Part shown: positions 1-4,476 of the stretch, piece by piece | Layout: each line of letters begins with the position of its first letter | How positions within the stretch are numbered: position 1 is the stretch's first letter | Assembly (NCBI GenBank): GCA_031290205.1 | Contig: JAITNZ010000141.1 | Location: 1-5,126, forward strand | Direction of reading: 5' to 3' | Source of the DNA: Spirochaetaceae bacterium | GTDB lineage: Bacteria; Spirochaetota; Spirochaetia; Treponematales; Breznakiellaceae | Length of the DNA stretch: 5,126 bases | Position numbers and translations under genes: made by a program | Notes under the pieces: model-generated | Seen by the model: only the letters and a program-made list of their open reading frames with translations | The model's database searches: none | What the model was told of the DNA's origin: nothing

Positions 1-137
1 GTTAGGGCTTTACTGTCCGGCGGTAAACGTAACACCCACCCAATTGGTCGGGAAGCCCTCACGCACTTGTGCTGTGGGGGAATTTGCTGACGTAGCGGGC
101 GGGGCGGGGGAGGGTTGCCGAAAAAATTTTCCGAAAT

Positions 138-194
138 AAACTACGCAGAAATAAAATCCCAAGCTACTGCTTGGGATGGAGGACAAACTACGCA
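138..194. repeat. 10-bp direct repeat pair AAACTACGCA
   Basis: AAACTACGCA occurs at 138-147 and again at 185-194, each followed within a few bases by an A/T-rich ATAAA stretch. The two copies flank the central perfect hairpin at 156-177. They lie inside the larger inverted-repeat element and may be part of its internal structure or binding sites. Function unknown. Confidence 0.6.
147..177 (-). terminator. possible rho-independent terminator, minus strand
   Basis: ATCCCAAGC (156-164) and GCTTGGGAT (169-177) form a perfect 9-bp stem with a 4-base loop. Read on the minus strand, the stem is followed directly by TTTTATTTCT (complement of 147-156), the arrangement of an intrinsic terminator. On the plus strand the hairpin is followed by GGAGGAC and would not terminate. 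It sits at the centre of the inverted-repeat element, so it could equally be the tip of a cruciform. The hairpin is certain; termination is inferred. Confidence 0.4.
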
Positions 195-282
195 ATAAAT
201 GCCGCCGTAGGCGAGGGCGTCTGTTTTTCGGCAAGCCTTCCCCGCCCCGCCAGTCCCCGCGATTAAAATCGTGGGGGCAGCA

Positions 283-318
283 CAAGTGCGGGAGGCGCGG
301 GAGGTGCTGGAGGTATTG
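283..318. repeat. four 9-bp tandem units
   Basis: Four consecutive 9-mers are variants of one unit: CAAGTGCGG, GAGGCGCGG, GAGGTGCTG, GAGGTATTG. In the frame open to 369 they encode QVR-EAR-EVL-EVL. The first unit overlaps the right arm of the inverted-repeat element, so the array begins where that element ends. The divergence between units suggests an old or functionally constrained array, though it is too short to be sure it is not chance. Confidence 0.5.
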
Positions 319-344
319 ACGTTCTTGTTAGGATTTGCTAACAT
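316..344 (+). promoter_or_regulatory. candidate sigma-70 promoter for the permease
   Basis: TTGACG (316-321) matches five of six bases of the -35 consensus. TAACAT (339-344) matches four of six of the -10 consensus, and the spacing is 17 bases. Transcription would start near 351, giving a 5' leader of only about 15 bases before ATG 366. That leader has no strong Shine-Dalgarno site, so translation would be near-leaderless. The sequence match is direct; use as a promoter is inference. Confidence 0.45.
326..343. promoter_or_regulatory. operator-like dyad overlapping the -10 box
   Basis: TGTTAG (326-331) and CTAACA (338-343) are perfect inverted 6-mers separated by six bases. They cover most of the spacer and the -10 hexamer of the candidate promoter, where a dimeric repressor would block RNA polymerase. 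The half-sites recall GTTAG/CTAAC of DtxR-type boxes, but the 6-base spacing does not fit that family, so no regulator is named. Confidence 0.35.
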
Positions 345-365
345 GAAATCCGAGATATTGATCGT

Positions 366-1496
366 ATGAACAGACAGCAATTTTACCTGAAAATGACCCT
401 GAGCGCGCTTCTCCGCCGCCGTTCACGGATGCTCGTTGCCCTGCTGGCTATCGCCGTCGGGGCGACCATCCTCTCGGGGCTCATCACGATTTACTACGAT
501 ATTCCCGCGCAGATGGGCAAGGAATTCCGCTCCTATGGGGCAAACCTTATCCTCATCCCTCAGGGGATGGAGCAGACCATCCCGCTGGAGCGGGTGGCGC
601 AGGCGGCTCGGTTTCTCCCCGCCGACAGCATTGCCGGCATTGCTCCTTATCGGTATCAGCTTATCAAGATTAACGAGCAGCCTTTCATGGCGGCGGGCAC
701 CGAATTGCCCGAGGCGCGCAAGACGAGCCCCTACTGGTTTGTCGAGGGGCGCTGGCCCCAAGCCCCCGGCGAGGTGCTCATCGGGCAGGAAGTAGCCGCC
801 CGCATCCGGCTGAGCCCGGGTAGCGATTTTACGATTACCGGCTCGGGCGGCATCCTTGAAGGGCGGGATTTCCGCGTGGCGGGCATCGTGCAAACCGGCG
901 GCACTGAAGAGGCTTTCGTCTTCATGTCGCTCGAAGACTTTGCCGCTATGACTGGTGGCGGCGGCGCCGTGGACTTGGTGGAGTGCAGCATCTCCGCCTC
1001 CCGCGAAACCATGGAAAGCATCGTCAGCCGCATCAATGTCGAGGTGCCGGGCGTGGAGGCGCAACTCGTGCGCCGGCTTACCGAATCGGAGGGGGCGGTG
1101 CTCACCAAACTGCAAGCGCTCGTCTACCTTGTAACGGTCATCATCGTGCTCCTCATCATGATTTGTGTCGCTACGACGATGATGGCGGTAGTCACGGAGC
1201 GGCGGAAGGAAATCGGGTTGCGGAAAGCGCTCGGCGCTCCCAACGGGAGCCTCGTCGCAGAATTCTTAGGTGAGGGCATCTTCCTCGGCGGTTTCGGGGG
1301 GCTCTTAGGCGCGCTGCTCGGCTTTCTCTTTGCCCAGGGCGTGGGGCTCAACGTGTTCAAGCGCGCCGTGAGCTTCAACCCCCTGCTCGTCCCGGTAACC
1401 GTTCTGGCGTCGATTCTCATCACCGGCATCGCCTGCATCATCCCCGTCCGCAGCGCCACCGGCGTGGATCCGGCAGTCGTGCTGCGAGGGGAATGA
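366..1496 (+). CDS. ABC transporter permease, MacB/FtsX family
   Basis: Inner-membrane permease of 376 residues with the MacB layout. It has an N-terminal membrane segment (about 22-44), a large extracytoplasmic MacB_PCD-like domain (about 45-250), then three membrane segments (about 251-276, 300-325, 338-361). The loop ERRKEIGLRKALGA (278-291) is the classic FtsX-family coupling segment, and the tail with RSATGVDPAVVLRGE is the usual C-terminal signature. The conserved N-terminal stretch GATILSGLITIYYDIP recalls the short permeases of FTR1/P19-associated iron uptake loci such as Cj1661/Cj1662 of Campylobacter; that is from memory of the family, not a search. Its ATPase is probably the gene at 3682, about 2.2 kb downstream, which is unusually distant. 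The start at 366 keeps the complete first helix; no good Shine-Dalgarno precedes it, so it may be coupled to an upstream ORF (ATGA overlap) or near-leaderless. Substrate unknown. Confidence 0.9.
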   Translation: MNRQQFYLKMTLSALLRRRSRMLVALLAIAVGATILSGLITIYYDIPAQMGKEFRSYGANLILIPQGMEQTIPLERVAQAARFLPADSIAGIAPYRYQLIKINEQPFMAAGTELPEARKTSPYWFVEGRWPQAPGEVLIGQEVAARIRLSPGSDFTITGSGGILEGRDFRVAGIVQTGGTEEAFVFMSLEDFAAMTGGGGAVDLVECSISASRETMESIVSRINVEVPGVEAQLVRRLTESEGAVLTKLQALVYLVTVIIVLLIMICVATTMMAVVTERRKEIGLRKALGAPNGSLVAEFLGEGIFLGGFGGLLGALLGFLFAQGVGLNVFKRAVSFNPLLVPVTVLASILITGIACIIPVRSATGVDPAVVLRGE

Positions 1497-1504
1497 GGTA
1501 AACT

Positions 1505-2008
1505 ATGACTGAAGTGCGGAAGAGTCTTTATGTTGAATCGACCATTCCGAGCTACATCACGGGCTGGGACAACAAGGACGTGATCACCCTTGGCAAGCAG
1601 ATGCAGACCAGGAAGTTCTGGGGGAACGAACGGCACAAGTATGACCTGTTTACCAGTCAATATGTGCTGGACGAGATACGGAACGGCGACCCGGAGGCGG
1701 CGCGGAAGCGGCTCGATCTTGTTGAGGGCATTACGACACTGCCAAAGACTGCCGAAACAGATGAGCTGGCGGCAATCTACCAGAAGCAGCTGGGCATCCC
1801 CGACAGGGCAAAGTTGGATTGCAACCATCTGGCAGTGTGCGTACTTCGACATATCAACTATCTCTTGACTTGGAACTGCGCTCATCTGGGAGTAATGGCG
1901 CAGGTGAAGATACATGACTATAATAGAGAACACGGGCTCTGGACGCCCCTCTTGGCGACACCGGACGTCCTTGTGCCCAGTATATCACTGAAGGAGATCA
2001 TGCAATGA
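1505..2008 (+). CDS. PIN-domain protein, VapC-like toxin
   Basis: A 167-residue protein with the PIN ribonuclease fold pattern. Strand 1 is LYVESTIPSYIT (8-19) with acidic E11 in the place of the usual Asp. E57 lies in SQYVLDEI, D105 in AKLDCNHLA (103-110), and the late motif is LLTWNCAHLG (120-129) with N124. Four acidic/polar positions in this order are what PIN nucleases use to bind metal. YVEST/TWNC variants form a recognised VapC-type toxin group, which typically cleaves tRNA, rRNA or mRNA, but the target here cannot be read. The start has a good Shine-Dalgarno (GAGG at 1495-1498, overlapping the permease stop). The gene lies 8 bases after the permease and overlaps the next gene by ATGA, so it is co-translated with its presumed antitoxin. 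Base composition resembles the permease. Confidence 0.85.
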   Translation: MTEVRKSLYVESTIPSYITGWDNKDVITLGKQMQTRKFWGNERHKYDLFTSQYVLDEIRNGDPEAARKRLDLVEGITTLPKTAETDELAAIYQKQLGIPDRAKLDCNHLAVCVLRHINYLLTWNCAHLGVMAQVKIHDYNREHGLWTPLLATPDVLVPSISLKEIMQ

Positions 2009-2262
2009 GTTATTACGACCCCATCGTCGCGGAAGTGCGGCGGACACGAGAAAAGTTGTTGGAACGATACGGCGGCTGGGAAGGCTACAGCAAGCATCTG
2101 GACGAGATGCGCCCCTACTGGGAAGCGCAGGGCTGGCACTACGAGACCGAGGAAGAATTCGCCGTCCGTCTGGCACGCTCTGAGGCTGCCGAAAAGCAGG
2201 AGTCCGAAGAGTGTGCCGCCCGCATGGCTGGTTGCGAGGCCGCCGCGCAGGCGGCGGAGTAA
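2005..2262 (+). CDS. small partner of the PIN toxin, putative antitoxin
   Basis: An 85-residue, highly charged, mostly helical protein. It opens with YYDPIVAEVRRTREKLLERY, a pattern seen in small proteins encoded next to PIN toxins of this group. GGWEGYSKHLDEMR follows, and the C-terminal tail is rich in Ala and Glu. No ribbon-helix-helix or AbrB DNA-binding domain is evident, so autoregulation cannot be inferred. The start is clear: AAGGAG at 1991-1996 lies 8 bases upstream, and the ATG overlaps the toxin stop (ATGA). The order is toxin first, the reverse of classical vapBC. A 6-bp GC hairpin (2239-2244 with 2250-2255) sits in the last codons. The antitoxin role is inferred from position and coupling; it could be an accessory protein. 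Confidence 0.65.
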   Translation: MSYYDPIVAEVRRTREKLLERYGGWEGYSKHLDEMRPYWEAQGWHYETEEEFAVRLARSEAAEKQESEECAARMAGCEAAAQAAE

Positions 2263-2272
2263 GCGGATAGGC

Positions 2273-2539
2273 ATGGGAAATAGCATGGGTGCATTATCGC
2301 AATTGCCGAATATCGGTGCCGATACTGAACGGCTGCTTAACGAGGTGGGCATTACCACATTCGCTTGCCTGCAAAAAGAAGGCAGCCGCAACGCATGGCT
2401 CAAAATCCGTGCCATTGACCCGTCGGCTTGCCTGCACCGTCTGTGCGGCATTGAAGGCGCGATACAGGGGGTGAGAAAAAAAGATTTACCGGAAACGGTA
2501 AAAACCGAGCTGAAAGAATTTTACAATAGTTGGAAGTAG
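2273..2539 (+). CDS. stand-alone TfoX C-terminal-domain protein
   Basis: An 88-residue protein matching the C-terminal domain of TfoX/Sxy. LSQLPNIGADTERLLNEVGI (8-27) is the helix-hairpin-helix-like opening. Then come the TTFACLQKEGSRNAWLKI segment and LHRLCGIEGAIQG (54-66), ending in LPETVKTELKEFY. In Sxy this domain is fused behind an N-terminal domain and the whole protein helps CRP activate competence genes; stand-alone versions are common and of unknown function. The matching N-terminal domain is a separate gene at 3296. Start choice is uncertain: ATG 2273 has little Shine-Dalgarno, while ATG 2285 has GGGAA (2276-2280) about 4 bases upstream. Any earlier start in this frame would run inside the preceding gene. 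This gene begins the more AT-rich block of the window. Confidence 0.8.
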   Translation: MGNSMGALSQLPNIGADTERLLNEVGITTFACLQKEGSRNAWLKIRAIDPSACLHRLCGIEGAIQGVRKKDLPETVKTELKEFYNSWK

Positions 2540-2550
2540 GGGAAACAACA

Positions 2551-2913
2551 ATGACCGACCATGAAAAACAGCGGCTTGGCGTGATGGCAAATACTGAGAT
2601 AGCCGCTGTAAAAGACATTATCCTCAAAACCGTTGACTGTGAGCGGATTTACCTGTTTGGCTCCTACGCCTATGGGACGCCGCAGGAAGACAGCGATTAT
2701 GATTTCTATGTGGTATTGCAAGACAATGCGGAACAACCCATCGATGTTATGGAAAACATTTATTGGAGCCTCAGGCTGATAAAACACAAAACTCCGGTTG
2801 ATATTCTTGCAGAGCATAAAAGCACATTTGATGATATGAGTTTGCTGCCCACAATGGAGCGAAAAATTGTACGGGAGGGGGTTTTACTATATGACATTAC
2901 AGGGATTGCTTAA
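2551..2913 (+). CDS. MNT-type nucleotidyltransferase (minimal, HEPN partner)
   Basis: A 120-residue minimal nucleotidyltransferase of the polymerase-beta superfamily. The GS-X10-DXD signature is complete: G37-S38 in LFGSYAYGTP, then D49 and D51 in EDSDYDFYVV. A third acidic residue, D84 in TPVDILAEH, is at the expected place, so metal binding and nucleotidyl transfer look intact. In MNT-HEPN modules such proteins can act as antitoxins that AMPylate the HEPN partner; HI0073/HI0074 of Haemophilus is a structurally known pair of this general type. The start at ATG 2551 follows AGGGGAA (2538-2544); a TTG at 2530 in the same frame is less likely. The gene starts 11 bases after the TfoX-C gene and overlaps the HEPN gene by 23 bases. 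Confidence 0.85.
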   Translation: MTDHEKQRLGVMANTEIAAVKDIILKTVDCERIYLFGSYAYGTPQEDSDYDFYVVLQDNAEQPIDVMENIYWSLRLIKHKTPVDILAEHKSTFDDMSLLPTMERKIVREGVLLYDITGIA

Positions 2914-3286
2914 TCAATGGTTTGGCATTGCCGCCAATGATTTAACGGTGGCAACACGGTGTTTTGAAGATTTTTATCCAAAGCAACTGGATATTGCCTG
3001 TTATCATTGCCAGCAAGCGGCGGAAAAAGCGTTAAAGGGTTTTCTTGCCTATTGTGATATTGAGCCGCCAAAAACGCATAATCTTGACGCACTATGCGAG
3101 ATGTGTGTTGTGCAAGATGTGGCGTTCAGCGCAATTTCTGAGGCGTGCGCCAAAGTAAATCCATACGGTGTTGTAACAAGGTACCCGAAAGAAATGATGA
3201 TTGATGAGACCAAGACACAAGCGGCAATCAAACGGGCGCAAACAATACTTGCCTTTTGTCGGGTAAAAGTTCCCGTGGTCATATAA
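2891..3286 (+). CDS. HEPN-domain protein paired with the MNT gene
   Basis: A 131-residue all-helical HEPN protein. The core reads YHCQQAAEKALKGFLAY (38-54), then PPKTHNL (59-65), and late in the protein TRYPKEMM (96-103). These match the HEPN family that pairs with minimal nucleotidyltransferases. The RNase-type R-X4-6-H motif is not present: no Arg (R23, R97, R115, R124) is followed by a His at 4-6 residues. This version may therefore be non-catalytic, use other residues, or act as a nucleotide/substrate-binding subunit. The start at ATG 2891 has a strong Shine-Dalgarno (GGAGGGGG, 2874-2881) and lies inside the MNT gene, a 23-base overlap indicating coupled expression. A TTG at 2867 in frame is possible but less likely. 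Codons are clearly more AT-rich than in the transporter genes. Confidence 0.83.
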   Translation: MTLQGLLNQWFGIAANDLTVATRCFEDFYPKQLDIACYHCQQAAEKALKGFLAYCDIEPPKTHNLDALCEMCVVQDVAFSAISEACAKVNPYGVVTRYPKEMMIDETKTQAAIKRAQTILAFCRVKVPVVI

Positions 3287-3295
3287 GGAGACCCT

Positions 3296-3637
3296 ATGGC
3301 GAGTGATGTGAGTTTTGTCGAGTTTGTGGTTGACCAAATAAAGACTACCGGAAATATTCGGTTTAAGAAAATGTTTGGGGACTATATGGTGTATGTCAAT
3401 GACAAGCCGGTGGTGTTGGTGTGCGATAATACCGCTTTCATCAAACAGCTTGATTGCGTCAAAACTTTTTTGGAAAACGCTGAAAAAGGACGTCCCTACA
3501 ATGGGGCAAAGGAACATTATATTATCGATGTTGATGACCATGAATTATTATCAACGGTGGTGAACGAATTGGAAAAAGTTGTTCCCATACCAAAACCACG
3601 AAAGCGGCACAGCCGCTTTCAGCTTTCCGTTGAGTAA
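3296..3637 (+). CDS. stand-alone TfoX N-terminal-domain protein
   Basis: A 113-residue protein matching the TfoX/Sxy N-terminal domain. FVEFVVDQIKTTGNIRFKKMFGDY contains the KMFG(D/E)Y motif at 24-29. It is followed by MVYVNDKPVVLVCDNTAFIK, the acidic stretch YIIDVDDHELLSTVV, and a basic tail after PIPKPRKR. Stand-alone TfoX-N proteins are widespread and their role is unknown. The C-terminal half of a canonical Sxy is present as a separate gene about 750 bases upstream, so the two may work together in trans (inference). The start is supported by AAGGAG at 3285-3290, five bases before ATG, and the gene begins 9 bases after the HEPN stop. The last codons include a perfect 9-bp hairpin and the start of the 60-bp repeat, so its C-terminal tail may have been shaped by that repeat. 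Confidence 0.82.
   Translation: MASDVSFVEFVVDQIKTTGNIRFKKMFGDYMVYVNDKPVVLVCDNTAFIKQLDCVKTFLENAEKGRPYNGAKEHYIIDVDDHELLSTVVNELEKVVPIPKPRKRHSRFQLSVE
3600..3620. repeat. perfect 9-bp hairpin in the TfoX-N tail
   Basis: GAAAGCGGC (3600-3608) and GCCGCTTTC (3612-3620) pair perfectly around the 3-base loop ACA. It ends 14 bases before the TfoX-N stop codon. No run of T follows on the plus strand, and on the minus strand only GTGGTTTTGG follows, so terminator activity is weakly supported. It may instead stabilise an mRNA end or attenuate read-through into the ATPase gene. Confidence 0.5.
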
Positions 3638-3684
3638 GAGAACGGTGGGCAATAAACGATTGATTTTTTTAGGAGTAAGCTATG
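3623..3684 (+). repeat. 60-bp leader repeat, copy 1 (before the ABC ATPase)
   Basis: This segment runs from the last codons of the TfoX-N gene to the ATPase ATG and matches 4369-4428 at about three quarters of positions by hand alignment. Shared blocks include TTCCGTT, GAGA, GCAA, CGATTGA, a run of T, and AGGAG as Shine-Dalgarno (3671-3675). Because copy 2 is intergenic, copy 1 was probably intergenic before the TfoX-N gene arrived. It may hold conserved leader signals of the transporter operon. Confidence 0.65.
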
Positions 3685-4359
3685 GATTTGTTAGAGATGA
3701 AAAATATTTCGAAGGTGTATGGCAGCCTTAATGCCTTGCAGCATATCGACCTGTCGGTAAAGCAGGGGGAATGGCTGGCAATCATGGGACCTTCCGGTTC
3801 GGGGAAGACGACGATGATGAACATCATCGGCTGTATGGATAAGCCCTCCAGCGGGCAGGTGATTCTGGACGGCGTCAACATTTCGACGGAGAGCGCGAAG
3901 AACCTCACCACCATCCGCCGCGATAAGATCGGGCTCATCTTTCAGCAGTTTCATCTGGTGAATTACCTCTCCGCCCTCGAGAATGTTATGGTCGCCCAGT
4001 ATTACCACAGCATGCCTGACGAAAAAGAGGCGATGGGCGCCCTCGAACGGGTAGGTCTTGCCGAGCGGGCGAAGCATCTGCCGGGGCAGCTTTCCGGCGG
4101 GGAGCAACAACGGGTGTGCATCGCCCGTGCGCTGATAAATTACCCTCAGCTTATTCTGGCAGACGAGCCGACGGGCAATCTGGATGAAGCCAACGAGGGT
4201 ATCGTGATCGACATTTTTAGGCAACTGCATGCGGAGGGCAGCACCATTATCGTGGTAACGCACGACCCGGAAGTAGCCGAAGACGCCCAGCGGACGGTGG
4301 TGCTGGAACACGGCAGGATCGCAAAAGTGCTTGATAACAGCAAGTGTAAGCGTCAATGA
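3682..4359 (+). CDS. ABC transporter ATP-binding protein, MacB/LolD type
   Basis: A cytoplasmic ATPase subunit of 225 residues, the usual LolD/MacB length. All nucleotide-binding motifs are intact: Walker A GPSGSGKTT (36-44), Q-loop Q88 in LIFQQFHLVNYLSALENV, signature LSGGEQQR (137-144), Walker B LILADEP (157-163), D-loop NLD (166-168) and H-loop H194 in VVTHDPE. The LVNYLSALENV stretch after the Q-loop is characteristic of ATPases that pair with FtsX/MacB permeases, so the permease at 366 is the likely partner and would need a dimer. Six unrelated genes separate the two. The start is fixed by AGGAG at 3671-3675, 6 bases before ATG. A hairpin overlaps the stop codon, and the FMN-binding lipoprotein follows. 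Role in iron, metal or other export/import is inferred only from context. Confidence 0.93.
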   Translation: MDLLEMKNISKVYGSLNALQHIDLSVKQGEWLAIMGPSGSGKTTMMNIIGCMDKPSSGQVILDGVNISTESAKNLTTIRRDKIGLIFQQFHLVNYLSALENVMVAQYYHSMPDEKEAMGALERVGLAERAKHLPGQLSGGEQQRVCIARALINYPQLILADEPTGNLDEANEGIVIDIFRQLHAEGSTIIVVTHDPEVAEDAQRTVVLEHGRIAKVLDNSKCKRQ

Positions 4360-4367
4360 CGCTTGTA
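4345..4367. repeat. hairpin spanning the ATPase stop codon
   Basis: AAGCGTC (4348-4354) and GACGCTT (4358-4364) form a perfect 7-bp stem with a 3-base loop, extendable by two G-T pairs and one T-A pair. The loop and right arm contain the TGA stop (4357-4359). It is not followed by a T run, so it is more likely an intra-operon mRNA structure than a terminator. It stands just before repeat copy 2, as the 3600 hairpin stands before copy 1. Confidence 0.5.
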
Positions 4368-4368
4368 A

Positions 4369-4428
4369 CCTTCCGTTTAGTATGAGAGCGGGGTGCAAAC
4401 CGATTGACTTTTTATAGGAGCATCAATG
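4369..4428 (+). repeat. 60-bp leader repeat, copy 2 (before the lipoprotein leader)
   Basis: This is the second copy of the segment at 3623-3684, sharing TTCCGTT, GAGA, GCAA, CGATTGA, the T run and AGGAG (4416-4420), with two short gaps. It ends at ATG 4426, which opens only a 16-codon frame rather than the lipoprotein. The copy lies wholly between genes. Confidence 0.65.
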
Positions 4429-4476
4429 AAAATTGAGAAAAAATTTCAGAATAATAGGAGAGATGAAAATGAATAG
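4426..4476 (+). CDS. 16-residue upstream ORF overlapping the lipoprotein start
   Basis: The frame reads MKIEKKFQNNRRDENE and stops at TAG 4474-4476. It has the best-placed Shine-Dalgarno of the region (AGGAG, 4416-4420, five bases upstream), inherited from repeat copy 2. Its stop overlaps the preferred lipoprotein ATG in ATGAATAG (4469-4476), so ribosomes finishing it could reinitiate there. It is a candidate translational-coupling leader. No similarity to known leader peptides is recognised, and chance cannot be excluded because the region is A-rich. Confidence 0.3.
   Translation: MKIEKKFQNNRRDENE

Larger units (their letters stand above)
57..295. repeat. MITE-like long imperfect inverted-repeat element
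   Basis: The two ends of this stretch are inverted copies of each other. The 13-bp arm CGCACTTGTGCTG (62-74) is matched perfectly by its reverse complement at 278-290, and CCTC (57-60) pairs with GAGG (292-295) outside one mismatch. Further in, 98-125 and 224-251 are inverted copies matching at 26 of 28 positions; this is the GGCGGGGCGGGG block running into TTGCCGAAAAA. The stretches between these two arm pairs do not match. The right one forms its own hairpin (CCCCGCGAT at 255-263 with ATCGTGGGG at 268-276, one G-T pair). The centre holds another hairpin (156-177) and a 10-bp direct repeat. I see no transposase in it, so a non-autonomous element or a large structured repeat is the best description. 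The base-pairing is read directly; mobility is inference. Confidence 0.7.
211..369 (+). pseudogene. possible 3' remnant of an upstream gene, or chance open frame
   Basis: After a TAG at 208-210 this frame stays open, with no convincing start, until the TGA at 367-369. That stop overlaps the permease ATG (366-368) as ATGA. The last residues, from about 277, read GAAQVREAREVLEVL and then TFLLGFANMKSEILIV. An ATGA overlap is typical of translationally coupled operon genes and would explain why the permease has no good Shine-Dalgarno site. The 5' part of this frame lies inside the inverted-repeat element, so if the tail is real the original gene was probably cut by that element. I do not recognise the family. 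The competing reading is that 316-344 is a promoter and this frame is fortuitous. Confidence 0.25.

Noticed and set aside
10..285. 91-codon minus-strand open frame
   Set aside because: It runs through the inverted-repeat element; the Pro/Arg-rich peptide follows the GC-rich arms and shows no domain or ribosome-binding site.
423..1115. 230-codon minus-strand frame opposite the permease
   Set aside because: Antisense shadow of a strongly supported GC-rich gene; His/Arg/Ala/Gly-rich with no recognisable family.
1124..1933. 269-codon minus-strand frame crossing the permease and PIN genes
   Set aside because: It spans the junction of two well-supported plus-strand genes and has no motif of its own; a shadow frame.
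2239..2255. GCCGCC/GGCGGC hairpin as a terminator after the PIN partner gene
   Set aside because: The stem is only 6 bp, lies inside coding sequence and is not followed by T residues.
3691..4398. 235-codon minus-strand frame opposite the ATPase
   Set aside because: The plus strand has every ABC ATPase motif; the antisense frame is a by-product of its codon bias.
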